The notes beneath the pieces were generated by a model that saw only the letters and a program-made list of their open reading frames with translations, was not told where the DNA came from and did no database searches. 64,000 bases of DNA from Verticillium longisporum (taxonomy: Eukaryota; Ascomycota; Sordariomycetes; Glomerellales; Plectosphaerellaceae), in NCBI GenBank assembly GCA_019188255.1, contig JAETXT010000003.1:5828001-5892000 (forward strand), given 5' to 3'. Positions within the stretch are counted from its first letter, which is position 1, and the number at the start of each line of letters is the position of its first letter. Both the position numbers and the translations under genes were made by a program. This document shows, piece after piece, positions 10,352-20,861 of this stretch.

Positions 10352-13300
10352 GTTAAGAAATATTAATAAAAAAAACCGGTGACGGAGAAGAAGACGTATG
10401 ATGCAAATCGAACCTCCCAAAAAAACAAGATGTGTAATGCGTCGTGAGTATAGGAACATCGACCGACGCCAGGCCAAGATCGTGTCGAAGAGAAGAAGAG
10501 AAGAGATGGACACGAGCCAAGATTTGCAGCGACGCCCATCTAAATGAAAGAAGACGCATCTGCGACGGGAGACACTATTCTCGGTTCCGGTGAGAGCTTC
10601 GTCCGTTCCTCCGCCAGCCCGAAACCAGAACGCCTCTGCGTGAAACAGGTGCTCAACAGTGCTGATACAGCAAAGAACCAACCTCTCCGTATGGGGCCAT
10701 CGCAATGTTCTTGCAACGCACACTCGTGCAGTCGCCGGCCGTTAGACAACTTGGATCGTCCTCAGCGACGCATCTCTTTCAACATGTCGATGCAGCCGAC
10801 TTGAAATTAATCTCAAGTCAATCGCATCCTGGGGCAGCGTGGAGTGAGGGGGACCAACATCGCAGTGCACCACAGCAGCGCATATCTGAAACGACTAATT
10901 CGTCCCATCTCTGCTCGCCCCGGATGCCGATCGGCATTGCTCGAAACTTTGTTTCCGAGTCAAGGCTCCGCCCTGGCTATTTAGTTCGTGAACCGAAGGT
11001 GGTGCTGACGTGCTTCTCCCGTTTGTGGATATCCAGCATGGTGCGGCGCGGAAGGGGTCTCAATGGCAAGGTCCGATCGCCAGATCTTGCAATATCTGTT
11101 GCGCGGGGTGCCATTCCCGCATCCCTCACACATCTCCTAGCTTGATGCAATGCTCGTAATTTGGCCGCGAATGGGATCAAAAAAACATTGTGTGTAGTGT
11201 TCAGTTGAAGCAAGTTGAGGCCAGATGCTATGATGCTTCCAGGACGACAAGGATTAAAGAGGTAAGAATAAAAGCACTGATGAGTTATGCCAGTACCACC
11301 GTACCCAGAGCAGTCGACTAAGACCATATTCTGGTGTCAGATTCGCGCTCCAAACCAGATTGACTTGCCTGGGCGGTATCATCAGGCTTGAAAAACCAGG
11401 CACTCAGTCGGAGGGCGACCTCACGTTCCCAAGCTGCTTCATCGAGATGCTTCAACTCGAACGGCGCTGCTAGCATGCGCGGGTAGCCAGCTGCCTTCGT
11501 CTTAACATTGCGGCTCACTGCATGCTGCAGCTACCAGCAGTTCCCGATGCTGACGGTTCAAACATGCAATCGATGGCCATCACCATACTGTACCTCGTCA
11601 GGCGGGTTGCAAAATAAAAAGGCAGACTTAAAATCTCGATGAGCAGCATATCAATCAGCATGCCGTGCGGGAGGGTACTTCCGTTAGGTAGAAAATGCTA
11701 GGGGATCTAGGTACCTGAGCATTACGTCTGCCATTCTTTTTGCAGCACGCTTGCTTGTTCAGAGGACTGTTCTGCGCCTGACCGGGTAATCACGAGCATC
11801 AACGAAGCACTGCTCACGGATAACAGGACAAACAAAAGCAGACTTCCCCTCAACATCCATTCGGTTGATTGGCTGTCGTGTACTTACGCCATGACAACTG
11901 ATGCACGACAATGAACGGCACCACAGCAAACGGCCGCATGGCTGGCGATCTCGGGTCGAAAGAGCGGGGGAGGGGCGAAACATATCCGTACTGGACAGGT
12001 TCTCGGGATACCGTTGACCATCAAGTACAGGTGAGTTTCGACCCCGCTCGGGCAGAAGAAGATCCTTGATCGGCGCGATTAGGTCGGCCACCCGTAGGCC
12101 ATCCGGAATGAAGCAGCCTCAGGCGTGGGCCTGGAGCATCAGGCGATGATGGTTGCGAGTTAGCTTTGGAAGAAGGGTCCTCTGGTGAGATCAGATCGAA
12201 ATATCAGATCATGAGTCCGCGGGCGATCGTCGTATCTGCTATTCATGAGGAAGATCGGAATGATATTCGCCATCTCTATATCCCCAACTGGTCTTGCTCT
12301 CGCGCGGGGGGCACAATGAGTATATTCTTGAGGCATGGACCTGGGCGTGTATCTCAAAGGTGCAGCTTTGCTCCAAACCCTGTCGCATCCTAGGCGGCCA
12401 GTCAGCCAATCTCTAGCAATTCGACCCTTGAAGACATGGATATTGGAGGAGGATTCAAAAAGCGCGAGCGGGCAGGATGATCACTGGAATCTTCATCCGT
12501 TAAGATGCACATCCAGATGGAGGCGGCAAGTGGTCGGCAAAAAAAATGTCCCACCAAATGAGAGAGCACCCCAATTTACCAGTAGATCAGCGCCGGCCCA
12601 TGCCTCGCTGTCACGTAGTAGGCCTACTGTAGAGCCTTTTGGTTGGCCATTTTTTCTGTCGAGTGCTTTGGCGGCACCACCGGCTCCATCATGCCTAACT
12701 ATACAGCATCAACGCAGCTGTTATGTTCGTGGACCGACCGCTTGCGTATAGGACACAATAGGGCGGGCGCCGGGGTGGTAGTGGCCATTGAGACGGTTCG
12801 CATCATATGTGACGTCGGACGCGGGAGCGTGTGGTGCGGTGGGATGACAGGCGATGTCATTGAGCCTCATCGCGGGTCGTCAGCGTGCAACCCTCCCGGA
12901 GGAGACGAGCTTACGCTGAATGTGTCCATGGGTGCCACGGGCGCAGGACGCATTCTTCCCATGCTGATGACAACACCCTCTTCCACGGCCGCGAATTGGA
13001 ATATCCGGGCGACGGCTAGTTTGCTTGCATTGCCGTGTGGTAGCCTTGAAGCCGACGATGGACAGAGAGGTCAGAAAGGAGCCATGTCGTCACGTGTGAC
13101 GCCAGAGGTGTTGCAGATCCCGGAGAGATGCCTAGTGCGGCCTTGGGTGATCTGTTTTGGCCCGACCCTCGACGTCGCTGCTGCACATCCCCCAGCTCCC
13201 GGACGCCCAGACAAGGCTGGAAGGGTGAAGATTTGCGTCGCTGGTATGGTGCCTCTTCGAATGGTGGACATCAAACTAAGTGATGCTTGGCTACCGCTGT

Positions 13301-16242
13301 CAAGGAGCCGCGATCGCCAAGATCATGACAGAAGGGCTCTGGCCAAGGCTTCTGAGGAAAGGGGCGAGCAGACGATGGTCATAGCCAAGACGACGTCAAT
13401 CAGAATCCTTCGCGTTCTAGGCTCCTGAATGTGAGGGCCCGTCCGGGTGGATGTCGTACGGACGAACGATGGATACCTGTGTCGTCGGGGAAGGGAGGGG
13501 GGTGATGCAAGTGATGGCATGAATGGAGGCAAAGATGGGCAAACCACCAGGCAGGAGCTCTGGGTGGCCGTCGTTGTCGTCGCGCAAGTGGAAACGGTGA
13601 CGGAGACGGGCGAGGGGATTGCCGTCGAGAGGGTGGGGCCAAAGGACTTTGCGTGGCATTGATTGGACAGGGCTGACATCATGTGGCGGCGACTGACCTC
13701 ACTGGAGTTTGACTCGATGACACTCGTCCTCCACCTCTGTCCACCAGGGCTCCTCCATCGCTGACGTTTCGACGGTTCGGTTATTCTGCCATTTACGTTG
13801 CTGGCTGAAAATTCTGGGGCGTTTGTGGTGTTTTTTGTTGTTGTTCGTATACGGATACTCGTCGGGCGAGGCTCTGTGTCGTCGGTGTTGACGTCTGGTG
13901 TTTTGCCGCTGCCGTCATGGCACATTTGTTTGGCTCCCGCCTTTCCACTTGCTTTGCTGCCTGCCCCTAATGATCGGCACGCCTCAGCAGATTGCAAACA
14001 CGACGGATGAGCTCTGTTTACTCGGTATGCATTTGTCCGCGTCGTCTTGGTGATCCCTACGATGTTGTGCCTCGAGACTCCCTTTCCACCTGACAGCCTT
14101 GTCGGACCCCATATTCTGCTACTGATGCAACTTCACGAGCTGATAGCTGTCAGTCGAGGGTGGGTGGGCCTTGGCAGCACAACCTGTCCGGCTTTGAATG
14201 TCAGTACCGGTTGTGACCCCCTTAGGCATTCTGCCGTGGCCTCGATGTCGGTACACGTGGGAACCGAGATTGCCATCGCGCACCTGACCAGCCTTTGGGA
14301 GGCAAAGAATGGCAAATTCTAGCAAATACAAAAGGCGCACCACCAAGAACGGCGGGAAATCCCATGTTGGTGTGACAGCGGAAAGTGAGGATGAAGTCGC
14401 CGCCGCTCACGATCCCGAGCTGGGCCCCATAGGCACAGAGATCAAGCCAATGGGCTCGCGAGCTGCGAGCTCGCCCGAAACAGACAGAAACTGCGAATGG
14501 CATCACCGGCGGTCGCTTGTTGAGGAAGGCAAGGGGGCCCTGGGGATGGGCGGCGCTGATCAGGTCTAGATGGTGTACAGCAATCCAAGACGATTCAGAA
14601 GGAGGAAGCTCGTCCAGAGGAGCGGAGCGGACGGGAGGTGAAGCTGTGAACTGTGAGCGGAAGAGATTGAAGTTTGCTTTCAGGGTCCTCTTCGCCTCCC
14701 GATCGGGGAGGGGGGAACGAACAGCAGAGACACAGGGTGGTCTGCATGACGCGCCCCGCTACGACGAGCGATAACTGGCTGGCGCAAGACGCAGGAGGTC
14801 ATGTCCAATGACATCATGCACACAGACCACCTAGCGCATGCTTCGGTCTGCCGATCGCCCACCGAGACAGGGCAGACAAAGCAGCGAGGTCACTGGCTCC
14901 GCCCCCCGCGAGTGATGCCTGGCTGAAGTGCCTGCTTTTCCCTGGTGCGTCGGCGGGCGAACAGGGCGTGGCGGGCGAACAGGGCGTGGCGGGCGAACAG
15001 GGCGTGCCAGGCGTGCCAGACGAGCAGGCGAGACAAGGCAAGCATGTCACCGCTGAAGGGGGCGGCGTCTGTCAGCGATCTGCAGGGTCCTGCCGTTTCG
15101 AGCCGTCTCCTCGGTTTTGCCTCCATCCGGCACCCACCCAAAGGCGCCCCCCTTCACACGCTTCTGTCTTTGCAGCCAAGCCCAACGCTATACCCGAGTT
15201 CATGACCGCCTGCTTGCATGAACGGATGATGCCAGAGAGAAAGAAGTGCTGGTGCCTACGTCTTGCTACTCTCAGCTCAGCCTACCTGACTTACTACCAA
15301 CTCGGTCTGTCGTCACAGGCCTCACCGGCTGTCCAGCCACCTCAGACGCTGGCAAGTAGATACATTCTGATGTCCACACCCCCGTCGTTGAATACCCTCA
15401 ACGAAACACCAAATCTCTTCCGACAGAGCGACTCCAATTCCGCATCATAACCCCCTCTCTACCCTCCGAATGTCTCTCGACCGTGGCGACCGGTACCTGA
15501 TTGGTTTCTGTCTCCAGTTAACTTACGACATTGCAGGGCCACCGTCTCCACCTCCACGACGTTCACCGCACTAGGATGGCCGACCATCACTGCCGATCTT
15601 TTGATCAAAACGGCCCTCGGACTGCGCGCAAATGGGTGGGTGGATGCAGAGGATGATGAGCGACAAGACGAAGGGGGTGGGGAGGCCAAGGGTCGGTGGG
15701 ACAGGGGGGGGGGTCGACATGGTGGTGGCTGGACCCCTGGATTGCCTTTGTTGGGGTCCACACGAGAAGGGGCCTCGCCTGGCTACCTACCTAAGGTACC
15801 TGGGTAGGTACCCAAATGTGCCTTGCTACCCTTCCCAGCCAGAGGTACTGTCTGCCCGTGCCAGGCCCAAGACGGCGCCAGCGTCAGCGCCAGAACCAGA
15901 GCGCGCCAACATCCCCCAGCGCGGCCACACGACGCAACGCAGTTGAGCGCCTCTCCTATCCTCTCGCTGTCTCCTCATGTTCCCCAAAGCCGCTGATCAT
16001 TCCCTCGGAGCCCCCCTTCTCAGATTTGCTATAATAACCCAGCTTCCCTCCACCTTCCAACCGTTTTCCTGATCCGTTTCAGTATCATCAGCACCAGCAG
16101 CCTTTCTTCACTTCACCATACGACTACAACACCACTACATTCATCAGCAAGCCTGTCTTACATCCAACCCATCAAACAATCTCCATCAACCACCTTCAAC
16201 CACCACCAAAAACTTACACTCTACACCTCACCCACCGCCAAT
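10352..16242. other. Gene-poor tract of 5.9 kb
   Basis: Many short open frames occur on both strands but none shows domain content, consistent codon bias or credible splice structure. The longest are at 12643-13428 (+) and 13323-13997 (-), which overlap in part. The tract includes an 18-bp tandem repeat near 14950, G-runs near 15710, a GGTACC-rich palindromic patch at about 15786-15812, and from about 15950 a C/A-rich leader running into the small gene at 16243. Confidence 0.55.
14952..15006. repeat. Minisatellite, 18-bp unit, three copies
   Basis: Unit GCGGGCGAACAGGGCGTG repeats three times head to tail; the following bases (CCAGGCGTGCCAG) are a degenerate continuation. The length is a multiple of three, so frames on both strands stay open and give collagen-like or Pro/Cys-rich artefacts. 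No gene is supported here. Confidence 0.8.
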
Positions 16243-16455
16243 ATGCCCGCCCGTCAAGACGCCTACTCTGTCTCCATCCCCACTTCTCCTCCTCCTCCCG
16301 CCAGCCTCAACGTCTACCAGCGCTCCATGCACCAGCACACCAAGCGCCAGATGGAACTCGCCAACCGCTCCTCCCACAGGCGATCCGGCGAGCACCGCGG
16401 CTCCGTCACCTCAAACATGACGAACGGCAGCATCAGTCCCGCTGAGTCCCAATAG
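16243..16455 (+). CDS. Small conserved protein of unknown function (70 residues)
   Basis: Single exon. A long A/C-rich, intron-free leader (about 16040-16242) typical of strongly expressed fungal genes precedes an ATG in the context GCCAATATGCC. The product is polar: a Ser/Pro-rich N-terminus (SIPTSPPPPAS), a central LNVYQRSMHQHTKRQME stretch likely to be helical, and a Ser/Arg/Asn-rich tail. No signal peptide, membrane segment or domain is recognisable. I recall similar short proteins in related sordariomycetes, especially the central motif, but no function. Third positions are C-rich, as in the real genes nearby, which supports coding. Confidence 0.68.
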   Translation: MPARQDAYSVSIPTSPPPPASLNVYQRSMHQHTKRQMELANRSSHRRSGEHRGSVTSNMTNGSISPAESQ

Positions 16456-17315
16456 ATGCGGGAAGCATAGCAATTATGGGATCGCTGAGTCAAATCTGTC
16501 TGATCAGTTATGATTCAGTGCCTTCCCATGGTGGAAGATGAGCACGGGCACGCCCAACGTACTGGGCTCCTGATCATCGCTTTGCGCAATCTGGGGATAC
16601 CCTCCTCCAGGTTCCACACCACTGGCGACGACCCCACCTCGCGCCCCACCACCCTCATCCCACTCTCATGTCTGGGTCCTGTTTTTACACTCATCTTTTT
16701 TTTTCCCATTTGCTTTCAGCAATGCATGGCGTTCCGGCTGTCTGGGTCATGGCTGCTACGGAGAGATAAAGTAGCATTTGCCGCTAGGCGCGATCATGAA
16801 TCAATGAACATCTTTATCATACATCTTGCTCTCCAAGTGCTGGTGAATGTGACTTGTGCGCCAACTGAACAAACGCAACATGTGATATTCTCTCAACCGT
16901 AGCCACCCTTGAGCCAACTTCAGGCCTAACCTTTTGGTGTCGTGAAAATGTGACCCTGATTATCAGGCTGGGCGCTGCAGCCACCCGATGGTTTAGCCCA
17001 CGGCTCGATTACCATGTGGATCGCAGTAATGGCCAGAGGTCAAGGCTCGATGAACGGGCGTGCGGCCTGATGCCAACACACAGGAAGCACACGACTGATG
17101 AAGGGAAAATGTCTTTACACGTCATTGTTCAATCATGTTCTGGGTATCGTGACTCGTAAGACCGCAGCACAGCCTTGGGAGGGTGAGTGAGTGGGCCCGT
17201 TCGAACCCCTGTCTGCCGTTAACTGCCCTCCCCCCTCCTTCCCCTACTTTCCTGGGCTGGCCCAGCACCGTTACACAGCAAGGCCAACGCAACTGCAGAT
17301 GACCATGACGCTGGC
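16456..17315. other. Convergent 3' intergenic region
   Basis: Lies between the small gene (+) and the Yju2 gene (-). A tRNA-like GTTCGAACCCC at about 17199 was examined and not supported as a tRNA. Otherwise nothing recognised. Confidence 0.5.
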
Positions 17316-18374
17316 TCACACGAGCGGAGCCTTCTTTTTGATACCCAATTTCGCGGCATAGTCGACCTTCTTCTTCTTCGGCGGCCTCTTGAACGGGGCC
17401 GGCGGCGGAGGCGGGGGCATGGCCGTCACGTCAGCTGCGGCCCCGACCGCCGTCTCCCCTGCTACAGCCGCGCCATCGCCTGCTATTGGTGTTGTTGATA
17501 ATGAGGAGGAGGATGATGATGATGGTGCTGCCCCTGAGGAGGAGGAGGAGGGCCCGGCAGTTGCACTCGACAAAGGGTGGGGCTCCTCGTCCTCCTCCTC
17601 GACGTCCTCCATGACCTCCTCTCCAAGCAGATCAAGCATAGACCGTTCCTTGGCCGCGGCAAACGCGCGCCTCGCCGCCTCATCATCCTCTCTCGCCTGC
17701 CTCGCCCTCTCCTCGTCCTCGGGCCGTACGACATAGTCGGCAAAGTCGACGCCATCCTTCTCGCTCCTCTGGATGCGGGCGTTGCGCTGGCGGATCTCGT
17801 CGAGGGCGTCAGCAGCAGCCATCTCGCGCCGGGCGTCGGCGTTCTTGGCCTCAAGGTCCTCCATGGCGTTCTTCTCCTCCTCGCCCGCGGCCTCGGCCTC
17901 CTCGCGCTCGAGGCGGTCGAGCCGCTCCTCGACGCCCTCGTCCTCGCCGGCGCGGTTCCGCCACGGCTCCATGTTGCGCACGGCGCCCTTGACCATGGTG
18001 TAGTCGTTGATCTTGGGGTCGGTGCGGAAGATAATCTCCGCCGAGCAGCGCGTGCAGCGGATCGAGAAGAAGAAGATCTGGATGCCGAGGTACCGCTCGC
18101 CCTGCGGCGTCTCCTTGCGCGAGTTGAACTTGCGGCCCTTGTAGATGTACTCGCCGCATGTCGTGCACTTCATCGAAAAGGGGGCCATCTGTTTCGGCGA
18201 GGGGTCCAGGTCAGCTTGTTGCGATCAGAGATGCAACCGAAACGGAGGGAGGTCACGTACGATGCGGACGGCCTGCGTCTTGACGCCCGTGGACTTGGGC
18301 CCACGCTTGCGCGTCAGGGCGCGTGGATCGAAATCCGGGGGGAAGTATTTCGTGAGAACCTTTCGCTCGGACAT
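17316..18374 (-). CDS. YJU2: Yju2/CWC16-family pre-mRNA splicing factor
   Basis: Exons 18374-18261 and 18188-17316, with a 72-nt phase-0 intron (GTACGT...AACAG); 328 residues. Exon 1 gives MSERKVLTKYFPPDFDP, the conserved Yju2 N-terminus that enters the spliceosome near the 5' splice site and branch helix. A zinc-binding Cys4 site is formed by Cys 46/49 (CTTC) and Cys 83/86 (CTRC), followed by FRTDPKINDYTMVKGA. Then come a charged coiled-coil region and a low-complexity Ser/Pro tail ending in basic PPKKKKVDYAAKLGIKKK. Yju2 joins with the Prp19 complex and promotes the first catalytic step. Starting at the internal methionine at 18188 would drop the essential N-terminus. Confidence 0.95.
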
Positions 18375-20861
18375 GTTGGGCGGTCAAGAGAGGTGCGCGT
18401 GGGTGGGTGAGGGGAAGCGCAGTTGCAACTGTGGTGGTGTTTCTTGAAAATCGATCCGACGTTGTCACGATTGGCAAGGCTGTCGAGTGAAGGACAGCAG
18501 AATTCGATGTTCAAGATGACGTAAACAATAAAAGTGGAGTTGCCAGCCTTGTGAGCAAGTGACTACCTAATTGACAGCTAATGGCAGAGACAGTAGGGCA
18601 GTGCCGGGCAGTGGCATCGTAACTGGGCAGCTGCCAGAATTTCTGGTCCTCTCCTCTCTGTCAGGAACACAAAACTTCACTTGCCATGCCTACTCAAAGG
18701 CTACCATACCATCATCACCTTCAGCAAAAAGACATCGACAGAGTGAGCACTGCAAATTTTCGAGACAGACAAAACCCTCCGCGTGACCAGACTCCGCTGA
18801 CTCCAGCACGTCTGGGCAGGCTGACGACTGCCAACTTTTCGGAGCGTCGGATTGAGGACTCATGCTTGCAGACTTGAAATGGCCCAAAACAAGGCCGGTG
18901 CAGCATCTCTCCCCATTTTCATGGCACCACTCGATAAACAGCCCATTTGAAGTGGCACGCATGTCCCTGCGACTACTTAACCTATCACCTGTCATGACGG
19001 CCGCGGCGGCGGGCGACATACCCACAGGATCGTCAAGGCCACCGTTTTTGAACCGCGCCCCGGCTCCCCGAACAACCTCCTCTACAGCTTCCGTTACCAC
19101 GCACGTCCCCCCCCCAGTTCCGGTCCCAGTCCCGGGTATCCCCAAGAAGATCACCAGTCGAGGATCTGTAAGTGTGAACCCAGCAATCGGGATCAAATGC
19201 TTGGTAAGGTTATCTTCTGTTGATCGACTGGATAGACCCGGCTTGGCCGCCCCTGACTCTGCGGTCTCGAAGTCTAGACCGAAAGAACTCACATGAAGAA
19301 GCATGTCTGGGAGAAGACTACAGCGATGCGTTGGGTGTGTGGTCATGGTTGCAAAAACGAGACGACGTCGTACCGTCGTGGGTTAGCCGTTCAAGCATGA
19401 TCTCTGCCGTCTCCGTCTGGGTGGCTACCCCCCCCTTCGACATCGTCACTTTAGGCTCACGTTTTCCCCCAAAACCTGCCGCCCGTCTCCCCTCATTGAG
19501 TCCGGATCATGGCTCCTCGCGAAAACGGGATTTCTTCACGAGTAGCACCGCAAACTCCCGGTCCGGACTCGGTGTACTTGCCGGACCAAGCGCGCCCAGG
19601 CCGCACAAGTGTTTCCATCTGCCCAGCTGTGTCATCCTTGTCTGAGTCTCTTTCTTCCCAGGCCCGCCATGTGCCCAACCCGCCGCCGCCGTTTCTGTCT
19701 CGTGAGGTGGGGGCCTCCTCGGTGGCGATCCCGTCCGATATATACCAACTGAACCAGCCAACAACTGCGTCAAGCCAAGACCCGTAAGCTCATTGCAGTG
19801 CAAAGATCAGGAATCCAAGCTCTAGGCCCTCCCCGCAGCAGCGTTGCATTTAACATCCCTCCTGGCTGGGTTGTGACCCGCAAGATCAAAGACAATCGTC
19901 GTCATGAATCATCACAAGCGGCCGGCTCACCACCCTCCCTCACACCCCGGCTCCCTACTCCAACACAATTGCCGGGTTCCTGACCGTATCTGCAATACCG
20001 CTTACATACCTAGACCCTCCGCTAAGCCTCAGCTGGGACCACCTTGGCCGGGCTAGACGTACGGTAGCGTTGCGCCTCGAGGTGTCAGAAAACAGGTACG
20101 GCCAAAAACAGGGTTCAAACAGAAAAGCAGGGTCTCCATGGCCTCTGCTAAAACCAGTTACCGGATGAAATAACCACCCCGTTTCCCTTCCAGCTCGGAG
20201 CTTGCTCCGGCAACCCCTGCCCATCTTGCCGCTTGTCTCGGTCCTGGCAGCGCGGCCTGACGGACATACTCCAACCTGGCCCCTGTCAGCATTCACTTAC
20301 ACTTTGCGTCTGCAGCCTCAGAGGCTTCCTTGACGACAGACAGAAGACCGAGAACGAGATGAGCCAGCCGAATCGTCTCTAGCGACGGCGATCGCCGCCG
20401 CGCGCCCGTCTCGATACCATGACCTTGCGAGGTGTCTACGCACAGTATGTCGCTTGCTCATCTGCCGTGCACATCAGAAACCTGGCCCGCTGCCAGTGAA
20501 GCCACGGCACTACAAGCGGCACCTGCGCAGGCTCGCAGGATGGGAATGAGAGAGATCCAGGAATTCCCCCATGTCTGCCACCGCCCCCTCCAGTGGTCCG
20601 TATGCTGAAATCCTGCATTTCTGCGTCTTGAGGCGTACCGGGATTCTGACTCGACATTGTCGAAATGAGGATCATCACACCTACAGAAACAGAGGGGTTG
20701 GGGAGAATTAGTCAGAAACCTTCGTGTTCTCCCTTGCCTATCCCCCCCCCCCCCTTTCCCCTTTCCCTTCTGCTTCGTGAACCTTCTGATTGAAGCCGGC
20801 ACGGGATGATGGAAATTGGCTTCTGTCTAAATGCCTCAGTACAGTTAGTTCTCTCGGAGCC
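18375..20861. other. Intergenic region, no supported gene
   Basis: Between Yju2 (leftward, start side) and the 3' end of the gamma-tubulin-complex gene. A 218-residue minus-strand frame (18690-19346) and a 144-residue plus-strand frame over it show no recognisable domains. Contains C-runs at about 19107 and 20745. A small unrecognised gene cannot be excluded. Confidence 0.45.

Noticed and set aside
12643..13428. 261-residue plus-strand frame in the gene-poor tract
   Set aside because: No domain, no leader, no conserved segment, mixed composition; overlaps another unsupported frame on the opposite strand.
14968..15450. Collagen-like AGEQGV repeats in a 160-residue frame
   Set aside because: Produced by the 18-bp minisatellite; the rest of the frame has no protein character.
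17190..17230. B-box-like GTTCGAACCCC suggesting a second tRNA
   Set aside because: No pairing acceptor, D- or anticodon arms can be formed on either strand.
18690..19346. 218-residue minus-strand frame
   Set aside because: No recognisable domain and overlapped by an equally long plus-strand frame; could not be supported as a gene.
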